In this document: piece after piece, positions 35,120 to 43,600 of the stretch
Layout: each line of letters starts with the position of its first letter
Numbering within the stretch: position 1 is the first letter of the stretch
NCBI RefSeq assembly: GCF_002192455.1
Contig: NZ_CP021744.1
Location: 3,254,001-3,318,000, forward strand
From: Streptomyces albireticuli
GTDB taxonomy: Bacteria; Actinomycetota; Actinomycetes; Streptomycetales; Streptomycetaceae
Length of the DNA stretch: 64,000 nucleotides
Reading direction: 5' to 3'
The notes under the pieces: model-generated
What the model was told of the DNA's origin: nothing
Databases searched by the model: none
What the model saw: only the letters and a program-made list of their open reading frames with translations
Made by a program: the position numbers and the translations under genes

Positions 35120-37756
35120 ATGACCACGTCGCGGCCGGAGAAGCACACGAGCGGACCCCGCACGGGAGGAGCACCCGCCACGGCCCCCTCCCCCGGTTCC
35201 GCCCGGACGCTCGCCGAAGAGCTCCGCGGCCGCCCCGACGACTCCCTCGCCGGCCTCCTGCGCGCCCGCCCCGATCTACTCAACCCCGTCCCGGGCGACC
35301 TCACCCAGCTCGCGACCCGGGCCGGCACCCGCGCCTCCGTCGTACGGGCGCTGGAGCGCCTGGACCGGTTCACGCTCCAGGTCGCGGAGGCCCTGGCCGT
35401 GGCGCCGGACCCGTGCCCGTACGCCACGCTGGACGCCCTGATGGGCGGGGACGCGCCCGAGGACCCGAGGATCGCGGCCGAGCTGCCGCGCGCCGTGGCG
35501 GCCCTGCGCGACCAGGCGCTGGTCTGGGGCGGCGAGGACCGGCTGCGCCTGGTGCGCACGGTGCGGGAGCTGCTGGCGCCGAGCCCGGCGCACCCTTCCC
35601 CGACGGGCCTGGGCCCGTCCGTGGCCGAGGCGACGGCGGGCATGTCGCCGGGCCGGGTGCAGCAGATCATCGCGGCGGCGGGGCTGCCCGCGACGCACGA
35701 CCCGGTGACGGCGGTCGCGGCGCTGACGGAGCTGTTCGAGGACCGGGCGCGGATGTCGGAGCTGCTGGACACCGCCCCGGCGGAGGCGACGGCGGTGCTG
35801 GGGCGCCTGGTCTGGGGGCCGCCGTACGGCACGGTGACGGCCGAGCCGGCGGCGCACCTGCGCTGGCTGCTGGACCGCGGGCTGCTGCTGTCGGCCGGTC
35901 CGGGGAGCGTGCTGCTGCCCCGCGAGGTGGCGCTGCACCTGCGTGCCGGGCGCGCGCACCGGTACCCGGAGCCGGTGGCCCCGGAGCTGGCGCCGGTCAC
36001 CGAGCACTCCCCGCGGGTGGTGGACGCGACGGCGGCCGGGCAGGCGTTCACGGCGCTGACGACCGTCGAGGACCTGCTGAAGGGCTGGGAGACGGGCGGC
36101 CCGCTGGTGCTGCGGGCGGGCGGGCTGAGCGTGCGCGACCTGAAGCGGACGGCGGCCGCGCTGGACACGACGGAGCAGGCGGCGGCCTTCTGGACCGAGC
36201 TGGCGTACGCGGCGGGGCTGCTGGCGTCCGACGGCGAGGTCGACGAGCGGTACGCCCCGACGCCGGCCTACGACGACTGGCTGCTGCTGCCGGCGGAGCA
36301 GCGGTGGACGCGCCTGGCGACGGCGTGGCTGGCGTCGACCCGTACGGCGGGCCCGGTCGGCGGCCGGGACGCCAAGGCCCGTACGCTCGCGGCGCTCGGC
36401 CCGGACCTGGACCGCGCGCCGGCGCCGGAGGTGCGCCACCGGGTGCTGGCGCTGCTGGCGACGCTGCCCGCGGGCGGGTCGGTCACGCCGGAGACGCTGC
36501 TGAGGCGGCTGCACTGGGAGCGCCCGCCGCGCGGCACGGTGACGGGCGGCCAGGCGGGGGCCGCGCAGGCCGCCGCACCGGGCACCCGGCCGCCCACCGC
36601 GGCCGCTCCCGGACCGCAGCCGCACGTGTCCCATGACGACCTCCGCTCCCGCCTGGCGCTCTGGACCCTGACCGAGGCCGAGATGCTGGGCGTCACCAAC
36701 CGGGGCGCCCTCACGGACCACGGCCGCGCCCTGCTCGGGACCGAGGCCGGCGGCGGCGCGGAGACCACGCCGGCGCCGTGGCGCCCGGCCGGCGAGGCCG
36801 AGCTGGGGGCCGCGGCCACACGGGCGGCGGCGCGGCTCGCGCCGCTCCTGCCCGAGCCGCTCGACCACGTGCTGCTCCAGGCGGACCTCACGGCGGTGGC
36901 CCCGGGCCCGCTGCGACGGCCCCTCGCGCAGACCCTGGGAGTGCTGGCCGACATCGAGTCCAAGGGCGGCGCGACGGTCTACCGCTTCACGCCCGGGTCC
37001 GTGCGGCGCGCGCTGGACGCGGGGCGGACGGCGACGGACCTGAAGTCGTTCCTCACGGAGCACTCGCGTACGCCCGTGCCGCAGCCGCTCTCGTACCTCA
37101 TCGACGACGTGGCCCGCCGCCACGGCCACCTGCGGGTGGGCGCGGCCTCCTCGTACGTGCGCTGCGACGACGAGGCCGTGCTGGCGGAGATCCTCGCCGA
37201 CCGGCGCTCCGCCCCGCTGCGGCCGCGCCGCCTGGCGCCGACGGTGCTGGCGGCGCAGGTCGCGCCCGACGCCCTCCTCGACGGCCTGCGGGCCATGGGC
37301 TACGCGCCGGCGGCGGAGTCGGCGGAGGGCGACGTCGTGGTCACCCGCGCCGACGCCCACCGCACCCCGCCGCGCACGGCACCCGCCCCGGTGCCGGAGG
37401 GCCCGCCCGTCCCCGACCCGACGCTGCTGGGCGCCGCGGTGCGGGCGATCCGCGCGGGCGACATGGCGTCCACGGCCGAACGCAGGCCCACGGCCGCCCC
37501 GGCCCAGGCCTCCGGCGGCCTGCCGCGCACGACGTCCGCCGACACCCTGGCGACGGTCCAGGCCGCGGTGCTGACGGGCGCGGCCGTCTGGATCGGCTAT
37601 GTGAACGCGGAGGGCGCGGCGAGCCAGCGGGTGATCGCACCGGTGCGGGTGGAGGGCGGTTTCGTGACGGCGTACGACCACACGGCGGACGAGATCCGCA
37701 CGTATCCGCTGCACCGGATCACGGGCGTGGCCGAACTGGTGGACGACTCCGTCTGA
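35120..37756 (+). CDS. Helicase-associated protein (XPB-linked, Rv0862c-like)
   Basis: 878 residues without Walker motifs. It carries an N-terminal helical region (SLAGLLRARPDLLNPVPGDLTQLATRAGT), repeated winged-helix-like units, and a central segment (LPEPLDHVLLQADLTAVAPGPL) like the XPB damage-recognition part. The C-terminal TLATVQAAVLTGAAVWIGYVNAEGAASQRVIAPVRVEGGFVTAYDH resembles a WYL domain, which often binds nucleic acid or ligands. The family is described as helicase C-terminal/associated and is regularly beside an XPB helicase, as here. I infer a partner role in repair or transcription; no activity is shown. Confidence 0.78.
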   Translation: MTTSRPEKHTSGPRTGGAPATAPSPGSARTLAEELRGRPDDSLAGLLRARPDLLNPVPGDLTQLATRAGTRASVVRALERLDRFTLQVAEALAVAPDPCPYATLDALMGGDAPEDPRIAAELPRAVAALRDQALVWGGEDRLRLVRTVRELLAPSPAHPSPTGLGPSVAEATAGMSPGRVQQIIAAAGLPATHDPVTAVAALTELFEDRARMSELLDTAPAEATAVLGRLVWGPPYGTVTAEPAAHLRWLLDRGLLLSAGPGSVLLPREVALHLRAGRAHRYPEPVAPELAPVTEHSPRVVDATAAGQAFTALTTVEDLLKGWETGGPLVLRAGGLSVRDLKRTAAALDTTEQAAAFWTELAYAAGLLASDGEVDERYAPTPAYDDWLLLPAEQRWTRLATAWLASTRTAGPVGGRDAKARTLAALGPDLDRAPAPEVRHRVLALLATLPAGGSVTPETLLRRLHWERPPRGTVTGGQAGAAQAAAPGTRPPTAAAPGPQPHVSHDDLRSRLALWTLTEAEMLGVTNRGALTDHGRALLGTEAGGGAETTPAPWRPAGEAELGAAATRAAARLAPLLPEPLDHVLLQADLTAVAPGPLRRPLAQTLGVLADIESKGGATVYRFTPGSVRRALDAGRTATDLKSFLTEHSRTPVPQPLSYLIDDVARRHGHLRVGAASSYVRCDDEAVLAEILADRRSAPLRPRRLAPTVLAAQVAPDALLDGLRAMGYAPAAESAEGDVVVTRADAHRTPPRTAPAPVPEGPPVPDPTLLGAAVRAIRAGDMASTAERRPTAAPAQASGGLPRTTSADTLATVQAAVLTGAAVWIGYVNAEGAASQRVIAPVRVEGGFVTAYDHTADEIRTYPLHRITGVAELVDDSV

Positions 37757-37867
37757 TTTCCCTCACCCCCACGGGGGACGGCGGGTGTGCCTCGCCCCAC
37801 CGTGGGCAGCCACGGGTCGAACAGTCACGAAACGCATCCGAAAGGCGACAGAAAGCAGGGGAGACCC

Positions 37868-37915
37868 GTGCGTCGTATCGCTACTGTCCTGTTCTCCACG
37901 ATCGCGCTCCTCTAG
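37868..37915 (+). CDS. Possible 15-residue leader peptide
   Basis: GTG at 37868 follows GGGGAGA with good spacing and encodes MRRIATVLFSTIALL, then TAG. The peptide looks like the start of a signal peptide cut short. Early codons are unusually U-ending for this genome (CGT CGT ATC GCT ACT). A strong hairpin begins 14 nt after the stop, and the XPB gene starts 176 nt downstream. The layout suits translational control or attenuation, or it may be only a gene remnant. Confidence 0.4.
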   Translation: MRRIATVLFSTIALL

Positions 37916-37928
37916 GCGCCCGCACCCA

Positions 37929-37959
37929 GGGGGCGGCCCGGCCGGACCGGCCCGCCCCC
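37929..37959 (+). terminator. GC-rich hairpin after the leader ORF
   Basis: Outer stem GGGGGCGG/CCGCCCCC (8 bp), an inner CCGG/CCGG stem and a CCGGA loop, with single-base bulges. It can end transcription of the 35120 gene or act as an attenuator before the XPB helicase. No U-tract follows. Confidence 0.55.
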
Positions 37960-38091
37960 GACCACGGTTCCGCCCGCGCCCGCACGGCTCCCGCCCCGCC
38001 TTTCCCCCGCATGGGGCACACTGGACGTTTGGCCTTACGGCGCCGCCCCGGCGTCCGTACCGGCCGACCGCTAGCGGAAAGGGCCCAGCGC

Positions 38092-39741
38092 GTGAACGGA
38101 CCTCTCATCGTCCAGAGCGACAAGACGCTGCTTCTGGAGGTGGACCACGAGCAGGCGGACGCGTGCCGCCGCGCCATCGCCCCCTTCGCGGAGCTGGAGC
38201 GGGCGCCGGAGCACATCCACACGTACCGCCTGACCCCGCTCGGCCTGTGGAACGCCCGGGCCGCCGGGCACGACGCCGAGCAGGTCGTCGACGCGCTGGT
38301 CACCCACTCCCGGTACCCCGTGCCGCACGCGCTGCTGGTCGACATCGCCGAGACGATGGACCGCTACGGGCGCCTCAAGCTGATGAAGCACCCCGTGCAC
38401 GGGCTGGTGCTGGAGAGCACGGACCGGCCGGTGCTGGAGGAGATCCTCCGGTCGAAGAAGGTGCAGCCGCTGGTCGGCGCCCGGATCGACGCCGACACGG
38501 TCGCCGTGCACCCCTCCGAGCGCGGGCAGATCAAGCAGACGCTGCTCAAGCTGGGCTGGCCCGCCGAGGACCTCGCGGGCTACGTCGACGGCGAGGCGCA
38601 CCCGATCGAGCTGGAGGAGGACGGCTGGACGCTGCGCCCGTACCAGCGGCAGGCCGTGGAGGGCTTCTGGCACGGCGGCTCGGGCGTCGTCGTGCTGCCC
38701 TGCGGCGCCGGCAAGACGCTGGTCGGCGCGGGTGCGATGGCGCAGGCCAAGGCGACCACGCTGATCCTCGTCACCAACACCGTCTCGGCGCGGCAGTGGA
38801 AGCACGAGCTGGTGAAGCGGACGTCCCTGACCGAGGACGAGATCGGCGAGTACTCGGGGACGCGGAAGGAGATCCGCCCGGTCACCATCGCCACGTACCA
38901 GGTCCTCACGACCAAGCGGAAGGGCATCTACCCGCACCTGGAGCTGTTCGACTCCCGGGACTGGGGCCTGGTCGTCTACGACGAGGTGCACCTGCTGCCG
39001 GCGCCGGTCTTCAAGTTCACCGCCGACCTCCAGGCGCGCCGCCGCCTCGGTCTGACGGCCACCCTCGTGCGCGAGGACGGCCGCGAGTCGGACGTCTTCT
39101 CGCTGATCGGCCCGAAGCGCTTCGACGCCCCGTGGAAGGAGATCGAGGCGCAGGGCTACATCGCGCCCGCCGACTGCGTCGAGGTCCGGGTGAACCTCAC
39201 GGACCACGAGCGGCTGGCGTACGCGACGGCGGAGACCGAGGAGAAGTACCGCTACTGCGCGACGACCGCCACCAAGCGGAAGGTCACGGAGGCGCTGGTG
39301 CGCAAGCACCGGGGCGAGCAGACGCTCGTCATCGGCCAGTACATCGACCAGTTGGACGAGCTCGGCGAGCACCTGGACGCGCCCGTCATCAAGGGCGAGA
39401 CGACGAACGCGCAGCGGGAGAAGCTCTTCGAGTCCTTCCGGCAGGGCGAGATCTCGGTCCTCGTCGTCTCGAAGGTCGCGAACTTCTCGATCGACCTGCC
39501 GGAGGCGACGGTCGCCATCCAGGTGTCCGGCACGTTCGGCTCCCGCCAGGAGGAGGCGCAGCGGCTCGGCCGGGTGCTCCGCCCGAAGGCGGACGGGCAC
39601 GAGGCCCGCTTCTACTCGGTGGTCGCCCGCGACACGGTCGACCAGGACTTCGCGGCGCACCGCCAGCGCTTCCTGGCCGAGCAGGGGTACGCGTACCGGA
39701 TCGTGGACGCGGACGCGCTGCTGACCGGCGAGGACGCGTAG
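38092..39741 (+). CDS. XPB-type DNA repair helicase (superfamily 2)
   Basis: 549 residues. After an N-terminal damage-recognition-like domain (PLIVQSDKTLLLEVDH, RLKLMKHPVHGLVLES) come motif I LPCGAGKTLVGA, motif II VYDEVHLLP, motif III GLTATLVREDG and motif VI QEEAQRLGRVLRP. This is a 3'-5' DNA translocase of the kind conserved in actinobacteria and archaea. GTG at 38092 after GGAAAGGG matches the conserved start. The previous long gene is its usual neighbour. Confidence 0.93.
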   Translation: MNGPLIVQSDKTLLLEVDHEQADACRRAIAPFAELERAPEHIHTYRLTPLGLWNARAAGHDAEQVVDALVTHSRYPVPHALLVDIAETMDRYGRLKLMKHPVHGLVLESTDRPVLEEILRSKKVQPLVGARIDADTVAVHPSERGQIKQTLLKLGWPAEDLAGYVDGEAHPIELEEDGWTLRPYQRQAVEGFWHGGSGVVVLPCGAGKTLVGAGAMAQAKATTLILVTNTVSARQWKHELVKRTSLTEDEIGEYSGTRKEIRPVTIATYQVLTTKRKGIYPHLELFDSRDWGLVVYDEVHLLPAPVFKFTADLQARRRLGLTATLVREDGRESDVFSLIGPKRFDAPWKEIEAQGYIAPADCVEVRVNLTDHERLAYATAETEEKYRYCATTATKRKVTEALVRKHRGEQTLVIGQYIDQLDELGEHLDAPVIKGETTNAQREKLFESFRQGEISVLVVSKVANFSIDLPEATVAIQVSGTFGSRQEEAQRLGRVLRPKADGHEARFYSVVARDTVDQDFAAHRQRFLAEQGYAYRIVDADALLTGEDA

Positions 39742-39750
39742 CCGTACGGG

Positions 39751-39951
39751 TCAGACGGTGCGTACGGCCCGCTTGTCGCTGTACTCGCCGAGGAGGACGA
39801 CGCTCACGGCCGCGCCCGCGAAGACCTTGAGCACGCGGAGGGCGTTGCCGAGGCCGTGGCGGGGGTGGTCCGCGCCGTCGTGGAGGGCGGTGGCGCCCGC
39901 GTGGGCGCCCTGGGCGGTGGGGGTGAGGGACGCGGTGTTCATGTGTTCCAT
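39751..39951 (-). CDS. Small conserved hypothetical protein
   Basis: 66 residues from ATG at 39951: MEHMNTASLTPT, then DGADHPRHGLGNALRVLKVFAGAAVSVVLLGEY and a basic end. The hydrophobic helix VFAGAAVSVVLLGEY suggests membrane association. I recall similar short proteins in other Streptomyces but no function. ATG at 39942 is an equal alternative. Convergent with the XPB gene, 9 nt apart. Confidence 0.55.
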   Translation of the reverse strand: MEHMNTASLTPTAQGAHAGATALHDGADHPRHGLGNALRVLKVFAGAAVSVVLLGEYSDKRAVRTV

Positions 39952-40248
39952 GATGGTTTCCGCGCCTTCGCCGTACATCGCCCTGCCGGTGTAAAAGCCG
40001 CCGCCCGTCCCTGGGACCACAGGACCATGCCGCCCCCTACGTAAGGGGGAGGGCGACCCTGAGACGCCCCGGGGTACGCCCGGCGCACCGGACGGAAAAC
40101 CATTCGCGGGCCTCTTCCGTGGTGGCTACAATCGTCCGCCTTGCCGCCTCCCGCGCGCCCCGGCGCGCCGGGAGCGCCACCGACCGGACGGAAACCGGCG
40201 GGTCCACGCACCACCTTCAGCAACCGCCGTTCGCCCGGAGGCTCCGCC

Positions 40249-42354
40249 GTGCCCGCCCAGCAAGTCCCGAACGACCCCCTCGCGCGTGAGCGCGCCCACC
40301 TCTCCTCCTCCCGTGCCGCGCTGCGCGCCATGCGCGCCGACGTCGAGGCCCTGGACATCAAGGACGTCACCGCGAACTGGGTGAACGCCGCCGTCCTGGA
40401 GCGCCAGATCGAGGACCGCATCACCGCGCTCGCCGACCTCGCGCACACCCCGCTGTTCTTCGGCCGGCTGGACTATCTGCACGCGCCCGGCGCGGAGCAG
40501 GCGGAGGGCGGGGCATCAGGAGGGGCGGCGCGAAGCGCCTCTGGCAGGGGCGGTGGCCGGGAGACGGGTGGGCGCTTCTACATCGGCCGCCGGCACGTCC
40601 ACGACGCCGACGGCGACCCCATGGTCATCGACTGGCGCGCACCCGTCTCGCAGCCGTTCTACCGGGCGTCCAAGAAGGAGCCGATGGACGTGCGGACGCG
40701 CCGCCGCTTCGGCTACACCGGCGGCGAGTTGACCGCCTACGAGGACGAGGACCTCACGGACGCGGCCGGCGAGGAGCAGGCGAGCCGGCTCCTCCAGACG
40801 GAGATCGAGCGGCCGCGCGTCGGCCCGATGCGGGACATCGTCGCGACGATCCAGCCGGAGCAGGACGAGATCGTCCGCGCCGGCATCGGCGGCACGGTGT
40901 GCGTCCAGGGCGCCCCGGGCACCGGGAAGACCGCCGTCGGCCTGCACCGTGTCGCGTACCTGCTCTACGCCCACCGCGAGCGGCTCGCCCGTACGGGCAC
41001 GCTCGTCATCGGACCGAACCGGTCCTTCCTCCACTACATCGAGCAAGTACTGCCCGCCCTGGGCGAGTTGAACGTGGCACAGGCCACGGTCGACGACCTG
41101 GTCGCCCATGTCGAGGTGCGCGGCGAGGACTCCCCCGCCGCGGCCCGCCTCAAGGGCGACGCCCGCATGGCCGAGGTGCTGCGGCGCGCGGTGCGGTCCG
41201 GGGTGACGATGCCGGACGAGGCGGTCGTCGTGGTGCGCGGCTCGCGGCGCTGGCGGGTGCCGGCGTGCGAGATCGAGGAGATGGTGCGGGAGCTCCTGGC
41301 CCGCGACATCCGTTACGGCGCCGCCCGCGAGGCCCTGCCGCAGCGGATCGCGCACGCGGTGCTCGTACGGATGGAGGAGGCGGGCGAGGCGCCCGACGAC
41401 CGGGTGCAGGACGCGGTGGCGCGGAACGCCGCGGTGAAGGCCGCGGTCAAGACGCTCTGGCCGGCGGTCGATCCGGCGAAGCTGGTGCTGCGGCTGCTGT
41501 CCGACGCGGAGTTCCTCGCGGGGCACGCGGAGGGCGTCCTGACGGCCGGGGAACAGGCGGAGATCCTCTGGGCGAAGCCCGCCCGGAGCGCGCGGTCCGC
41601 CAAGTGGTCGGCGGCGGACGCGGTGTTGATCGACGAGGCGGCCGACCTCGTCGCCCGGACGCCGTCGCTCGGCCACGTCGTCCTGGACGAGGCCCAGGAC
41701 CTCTCCCCCATGCAGTACCGCGCGGTCGGCCGCCGCTGCACGACGGGTTCGGCGACGATCCTCGGCGACCTCGCGCAGGGCACGACGCCGTGGGCGACGC
41801 CGACCTGGGCCGAGGCCCTGACCCACCTGGGCAAGCCGGACGCCGCGGTGGAGGAACTCACGCAGGGCTTCCGCGTGCCGCGCGAGGTGATCGCCTACGC
41901 GTCCCGGCTGCTGCCGGCCATCGCACCCGGCCTCGCCGAGGCCACGTCGGTGCGTGAGACGGCGGGCGACTTCTCGGTGCGGGAGGTGGCCCCGGAGGCG
42001 CGCGACGAGGCGGTCGTCACCGCCTGCCGCGAGGCCCTGGAACGCGAGGGCTCGATCGGCCTGATCGCGGCGGACGCCCGCGTCGCGCCCCTGGCGGAGA
42101 CCCTGCGCACCGCCGGCCTGCCGTTCCTCGCCCCCGGCGAGGAGACCTCGGCGGACTCCCGCCTGACCCTGGTCCCGGCGACCCTGGCCAAGGGCCTGGA
42201 GTACGACTACGTGGTCCTGGACGAACCGTCCCAGGTCGTCGCGGGCGAACCGGACGAACGGACGGGTCTGCGGCGGCTGTACGTGGCGCTGACGCGGGCG
42301 GTGTCGGGGCTGACGGTGGTGCATGCGGAGGGGTTGCCGGGGCAGTTGGGGTGA
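40249..42354 (+). CDS. HelD/HelR-type SF1 helicase-like RNA polymerase factor
   Basis: 701 residues of the UvrD/HelD class. The N-terminus (LSSSRAALRAMRADVEALD) is the coiled arm typical of HelD proteins that enter RNA polymerase and clear it from DNA. Walker A is QGAPGTGKTAVGLHRVAYLLY, Walker B VLDEAQDLSPMQYR, and motif VI RRLYVALTRAVSGL. A Gly/Ser/Arg-rich insert follows the LFFGRLDYLH motif. GTG at 40249 follows GGAGG by 7 nt. A -10-like TACAAT lies at 40127-40132, so a leader of about 110 nt is likely. In actinobacteria some members give rifamycin tolerance (HelR). Confidence 0.85.
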   Translation: MPAQQVPNDPLARERAHLSSSRAALRAMRADVEALDIKDVTANWVNAAVLERQIEDRITALADLAHTPLFFGRLDYLHAPGAEQAEGGASGGAARSASGRGGGRETGGRFYIGRRHVHDADGDPMVIDWRAPVSQPFYRASKKEPMDVRTRRRFGYTGGELTAYEDEDLTDAAGEEQASRLLQTEIERPRVGPMRDIVATIQPEQDEIVRAGIGGTVCVQGAPGTGKTAVGLHRVAYLLYAHRERLARTGTLVIGPNRSFLHYIEQVLPALGELNVAQATVDDLVAHVEVRGEDSPAAARLKGDARMAEVLRRAVRSGVTMPDEAVVVVRGSRRWRVPACEIEEMVRELLARDIRYGAAREALPQRIAHAVLVRMEEAGEAPDDRVQDAVARNAAVKAAVKTLWPAVDPAKLVLRLLSDAEFLAGHAEGVLTAGEQAEILWAKPARSARSAKWSAADAVLIDEAADLVARTPSLGHVVLDEAQDLSPMQYRAVGRRCTTGSATILGDLAQGTTPWATPTWAEALTHLGKPDAAVEELTQGFRVPREVIAYASRLLPAIAPGLAEATSVRETAGDFSVREVAPEARDEAVVTACREALEREGSIGLIAADARVAPLAETLRTAGLPFLAPGEETSADSRLTLVPATLAKGLEYDYVVLDEPSQVVAGEPDERTGLRRLYVALTRAVSGLTVVHAEGLPGQLG

Positions 42355-42544
42355 CGGCCCCCTTCCCGGGGCGGTGACGCCATCCGGCCTCTGTTCGTTG
42401 CCGGCCGCTGCGGGTTCGTTTTCGGGTGCGGCGCCGTTTCCCGCTGCGGGGTCCGCTGCGCGGGGGCGGGTGCGTTGCCGGGTGCGGCGTTGTTTCCGCT
42501 GCGCGGGCGGGTCCCGCTGCGCGGGGCGTTCACCGTGGCGGTGT

Positions 42545-42609
42545 CGGGCCTGCGCGGGTGGTGTCGGGACTGCTTCGCTTTACGTCCCGACACCACCCGC
42601 GCAGGCCCG
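42545..42609. terminator. 26-bp perfect hairpin, loop TGCTTCGCTTTAC
   Basis: Positions 42545-42570 pair perfectly with 42584-42609 around a 13-nt loop. Long enough to act as a bidirectional terminator between the convergent genes. Its loop is the exact reverse complement of the loop at 42736-42748. Confidence 0.75.
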
Positions 42610-42710
42610 CCCCCTCCCGTGAGTGGGGGGTGAAAAACAGCTGTGGTCACGGTCAGCCGACATGTGCGGCTCAGCCCCCGCGTCTTTCCCCACCCACCCG
42701 CAGGAGGGGA

Positions 42711-42773
42711 CGGGCCGGAGGGGTGGTCGCCGGGCGTAAAGCGAAGCAGCCCGGCGACCACCCCTCCGGCCCG
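42711..42773. terminator. 24-bp perfect hairpin, loop GTAAAGCGAAGCA
   Basis: Positions 42711-42734 pair perfectly with 42750-42773. The stem sequence is unrelated to the previous hairpin but the 15-nt loop holds the reverse complement of its 13-nt loop, allowing loop-loop pairing in an RNA carrying both. Confidence 0.75.
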
Positions 42774-42843
42774 GCACCGACCTGAAAGCCCCGCGCAGCG
42801 GACACCGCAGCGGGAAATGGCGCCGCACCCGGCAACAAACCCG

Positions 42844-43542
42844 CTACCCGCCAAGCGCCTCCCGCCAAACCCCCACCGCCGCCGCCGACACCGGCCGCCC
42901 CCACCCCTCCGGCCGGGCCGCGCCGCCGATGTGGAAAGCGGTGATCCCGGCCGCCAGCAGTGCGGGCACATGCGGCAGCTGGAGTCCGCCGCCGACGAGG
43001 ATGCGGGGTTCGTAGCCCGGTTCGTCGCCGCGGGACGCCTCCGTGAGGAGCGTGGGGAGGCCGTCCTCGACGCCCGTCGGCGAGCCCGCCGTCAGGTACG
43101 TGTCCAGGCCCGGCAGGTCCGCGAGCTGCTTGCGGAGGGTGTCGCGGTCCGCCGCGCGGTCGATCGCGCGGTGGAACGTCCAGCGCGCCCGCGGCCCGAT
43201 CGCCTCGGCGAGGGCGGTCACCGCCGTGAGGTCGGCACGGCCGTCGTCCGTGAGGAAGCCGAACACGAATTCGTCCGCCCCCTCCGCCGCCAGCGCCCGG
43301 GCGGACCCGCACAGCCGCTCCAGCGCGGCCGCGCCGCCCGCCGAGAAGCCGTCCGTGTCCCGCAGCATCACCCGGACGGGGATGCCGACGGCGGCGCGCA
43401 CCGCCGCGAAGGTCTCCAGGGCGGGCGTGAGCCCGTCCGCGGCCATGTCGGTGACCAGTTCGAGGCGGTCGGCCCCACCGGCCTCCGCCGCCCTCGCGTC
43501 CTCGGAGTCGAGCGCGATCACCTCAAGAATTGGTCTAGACAT
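42844..43542 (-). CDS. cutC: CutC-family protein
   Basis: 232 residues, TIM-barrel: MSRPILEVIALDSEDARAAEAGGADRLELVTDM, RVMLRDTDGFS, FVFGFLTDDGRAD and ILVGGGLQLPHV. Originally linked to copper handling, but the biochemical role is unproven. ATG at 43542 has no ribosome site, and upstream AT-rich sequence suggests a leaderless message. A dre-like 16-mer overlaps the start codon, so control by a GntR/DasR-type protein is possible. Confidence 0.85.
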   Translation of the reverse strand: MSRPILEVIALDSEDARAAEAGGADRLELVTDMAADGLTPALETFAAVRAAVGIPVRVMLRDTDGFSAGGAAALERLCGSARALAAEGADEFVFGFLTDDGRADLTAVTALAEAIGPRARWTFHRAIDRAADRDTLRKQLADLPGLDTYLTAGSPTGVEDGLPTLLTEASRGDEPGYEPRILVGGGLQLPHVPALLAAGITAFHIGGAARPEGWGRPVSAAAVGVWREALGG

Positions 43543-43544
43543 GT
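43529..43544. promoter_or_regulatory. dre-like DasR site over the cutC start
   Basis: ATTGGTCTAGACATGT matches the dre consensus AGTGGTCTAGACCAGT (its reverse strand) at 13 of 16 positions by my alignment. It includes the start codon region of cutC and lies 57 nt before the divergent HD gene. Confidence 0.5.
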
Positions 43545-43600
43545 AACAAAGACTGCCACACCCCCGGCCCGCGTCGAAAGCCGTGCCCCACAATTGGCCC

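Larger units (their letters stand above)
42421..42841. repeat. Large nested inverted repeat between convergent genes
   Basis: Outer arms are imperfectly complementary: TTCGGGTGCGGCGCCGTTTC and CCGCTGCGGGGTCCGCTGCG on the left match, in reverse, GCCCCGCGCAGCGGACACCG and GAAATGGCGCCGCACCCGG on the right. Inside lie two separate long hairpins (see next entries). There is no gene in the 489-nt gap between the HelR-like gene and cutC. Confidence 0.75.

Noticed and set aside
34921..36636. 571-codon plus-strand frame over the start of the helicase-associated gene
   Set aside because: A shifted shadow of the 35120 gene with Gly/Arg/Ala composition and no domain.
40000..40248. Rifamycin-associated element before the HelR-like gene
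   Set aside because: The expected inverted repeat of the GGGGCTTGC type is not present, so rifamycin induction is not supported by the promoter sequence.
40141..40248. Upstream TTG start for the HelR-like gene
   Set aside because: It lies almost at the predicted transcription start, its extra 36 residues are low complexity, and GTG at 40249 has a strong GGAGG.
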